Source: Bacteroidota bacterium (GTDB lineage Bacteria > Bacteroidota > Bacteroidia > Flavobacteriales > Weeksellaceae). From it: a DNA stretch of 14,619 nt. Each line of letters begins with the position of its first letter. Within the stretch, counting starts at the first letter, position 1. Both the position numbers and the translations under genes were made by a program. The notes below the pieces were generated by a model. The model was not told the DNA's origin, searched no databases, and worked only from the letters and a program-made list of their open reading frames with translations. Positions 13,339 to 14,619 of this stretch are shown piece by piece. The DNA is taken from the NCBI GenBank assembly GCA_023399675.1, contig JAEWOM010000095.1:1-14619 (forward strand). The letters are read 5' to 3'.

Positions 13339-14619
13339 CTACTGTGGATTTTCCATCGGGCCTTCACCCAAAATTTCGGTGCATGTTGTAAAAGCACCGA
13401 TGGTAACACCCAAAATACCGTGCATATTTACACTTTGACCCGTAAGAAACAGATTGGGAATCTTTGTTTTAGGCACAAACATCGTCTTCAGAGGATTGTT
13501 GCTGTCCTTTTCGTAACCGTACATTGCGCCGCGGTCCGTTCCGATGTAATCGCGGTAAGTCAACGGTGTTGAAGTATAAATTTGATCAATTTTATTTCTG
13601 ATTCCCGGAATTTTCTTTTCGATTTCTGCAATCAGTGTATTCGCACGTTCTTCCTTGAAATGATCGTAATCGGTTCCCCTGAAGTTCTTTTCTGCAACTG
13701 TATTTTCAGTTTTTGCCCACTTTTCCACTTCATCAAAACTCATGTAAGTCAATATGGTCAGGCTTTCTGCAAATTCAGGATGTCGCTGGTCCACTGCCGC
13801 GGAGAGCATATATTGGGCAGGCCAGTTTCGGGAATCGGCTTCACTCGTAGAAAAAATCAATTCGGGTGATTTACAGTGAAAAATATTGTAATTGAAGTAC
13901 GGGACGCTTTGAGGCCGTAAAATAATATACACACTGAAGCACGACGCTCCAGGTAACATTTGCTCTACCCTCTTCACGAGCGCTTTTGAAAAATTTTCCT
14001 TTCCGAAGAGTTTTATAGTGGCTTTAATATCGATATTGGAGATGACGTTCCGTGCCTCGTACTTTTTTCCGGATTCCGTCCGGATTTCCTGAATAAGCCC
14101 GTCCTTGGCATAACTGATCTCGGTTACTTTTGAGCGCCGACGTATTTCACCACCGTGTTTACGCAGTTCTTTTACAAACAGTTTTGCAATCTGGCTGCCG
14201 CCGTCAATACATCTGTAAGCACTTCGGATATAGGAATTTACGGTAAGTGCGTGAACATACAGCGGCGTTTTTCGGTTTCCGGCGTACAGAAAATTTGAGC
14301 CGCACAAAACTGCCTGCAGTTTATTGTCATCCGTAATGCTTTCTATGAAATCAGCAGTATTTTCGTAGAGCAGATTTTCATCATAGCGCTGCTTTTCGCC
14401 AAGGTTGTATCGGGAAAAATTATTGCATATCCGCTGAATTTCAAGAATATACTTTTCAATATTTTCTTTTTCTGCAGGAAATAAAGCAGCGAGATCTTCT
14501 ACAAAATTTTCATAACCCTGAGAATGCGGATAGACTTTTTCGTCGCCATCAAATGAAATGCGGTCAAACCCCGACTCCGACATTCTGCTGATTTTCAGAT
14601 TCTGCATAATGCCCAGAAA
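13339..14619 (-). CDS. CrtI/RetSat-like NAD(P)/FAD-dependent oxidoreductase, partial at window edge
   Basis: The C-terminal part of a phytoene desaturase / carotenoid isomerase / retinol saturase-like flavoprotein. The frame remains open to the window edge (residues FLGI before the internal Met at 14607), so the true start and the N-terminal GxGxxG FAD-binding motif lie outside. Features seen include YPHSQGYENFVEDLAALFP, a substrate-domain stretch with GGSQIAKLFVKELRKHGGEIRRRSKVTEI, and the closing motif IPNLFLTGQSVNMHGILGVTIGAF, the usual FAD-contact signature of this superfamily. The stop TAG lies 1 nt before the ATG of the C45 lipoprotein gene, so the two form an operon read leftward. In a polyene pigment locus it could desaturate or isomerise a conjugated chain, although these enzymes act on many isoprenoid and lipid substrates. 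About 500 aa would be expected in full; 426 codons are visible. Confidence 0.88.
   Translation of the reverse strand, partial: FLGIMQNLKISRMSESGFDRISFDGDEKVYPHSQGYENFVEDLAALFPAEKENIEKYILEIQRICNNFSRYNLGEKQRYDENLLYENTADFIESITDDNKLQAVLCGSNFLYAGNRKTPLYVHALTVNSYIRSAYRCIDGGSQIAKLFVKELRKHGGEIRRRSKVTEISYAKDGLIQEIRTESGKKYEARNVISNIDIKATIKLFGKENFSKALVKRVEQMLPGASCFSVYIILRPQSVPYFNYNIFHCKSPELIFSTSEADSRNWPAQYMLSAAVDQRHPEFAESLTILTYMSFDEVEKWAKTENTVAEKNFRGTDYDHFKEERANTLIAEIEKKIPGIRNKIDQIYTSTPLTYRDYIGTDRGAMYGYEKDSNNPLKTMFVPKTKIPNLFLTGQSVNMHGILGVTIGAFTTCTEILGEGPMENPQ

Noticed and set aside
1..14619. tRNA, rRNA, CRISPR, insertion sequence or phage genes
   Set aside because: None seen. There are no array-like repeats, transposase or integrase motifs, or RNA gene-like stretches, and the composition is uniform with no clear transfer boundary.

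Overview
The window looks like chromosomal DNA from a member of the Bacteroidota, most likely a flavobacterium of the Chryseobacterium/Weeksellaceae type. Three things point there: a TAnnTTTG promoter element with an A-rich ribosome-binding region ahead of the acyl carrier protein gene, the gene families present (OMP beta-barrel, DUF2062-fused glycosyltransferase, PorT-like and LolA-like envelope proteins), and the AT-leaning composition. The genus is inferred from protein character, not proven.

Layout. From 27 to 3600 there are two minus-strand housekeeping genes: a HerA/YjgR-type DUF853 ATPase and uvrB. A 130-bp divergent region (3601-3730) separates them from a tightly packed plus-strand run of eleven genes (3731-11587): acyl carrier protein, ketosynthase, a ketosynthase-like partner that has lost its catalytic residues, a membrane-anchored NodB-type deacetylase, a LolA-like periplasmic carrier, a small lipoprotein-like protein, an outer-membrane beta-barrel, a FabZ-like hotdog dehydratase, a small exported helical protein, a GT2 glycosyltransferase fused to a DUF2062 membrane domain, and a small exported protein of unknown function. 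Facing it on the minus strand (11649-14619) are a lipoprotein of the C45/Ntn acyltransferase family and, upstream of it and running off the window, a CrtI/RetSat-like FAD oxidoreductase.

How the genes fit together. ACP, KS, a KS-like subunit without catalytic residues, a hotdog dehydratase, a LolA-like protein, a GT2-type enzyme and a lipoprotein are the signature of aryl polyene / flexirubin pigment clusters. These use a type II polyketide machinery to build a polyene on an ACP and then place the lipid in the outer membrane. I read this window as one part of such a cluster. The ketoreductase, aryl-ACP ligase, ammonia-lyase, MMPL exporter, acyltransferase and the DarA/DarB dialkylresorcinol genes are not in the window and would have to lie beyond the right edge or elsewhere.

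The observations most worth following are: (i) the ATGA-coupled KS/chain-length-factor-like pair, in which Cys-His-His has become Gly-Ser-Glu; (ii) a dehydratase with the catalytic His but Gln in place of the usual acidic partner; (iii) an outer-envelope lipoprotein with an intact Ntn cysteine, which is a candidate for a late acyl-transfer step such as joining the polyene acid to the resorcinol; and (iv) a 7-bp hairpin plus U-rich tract between the polyketide genes and the envelope genes that could act as an attenuator.
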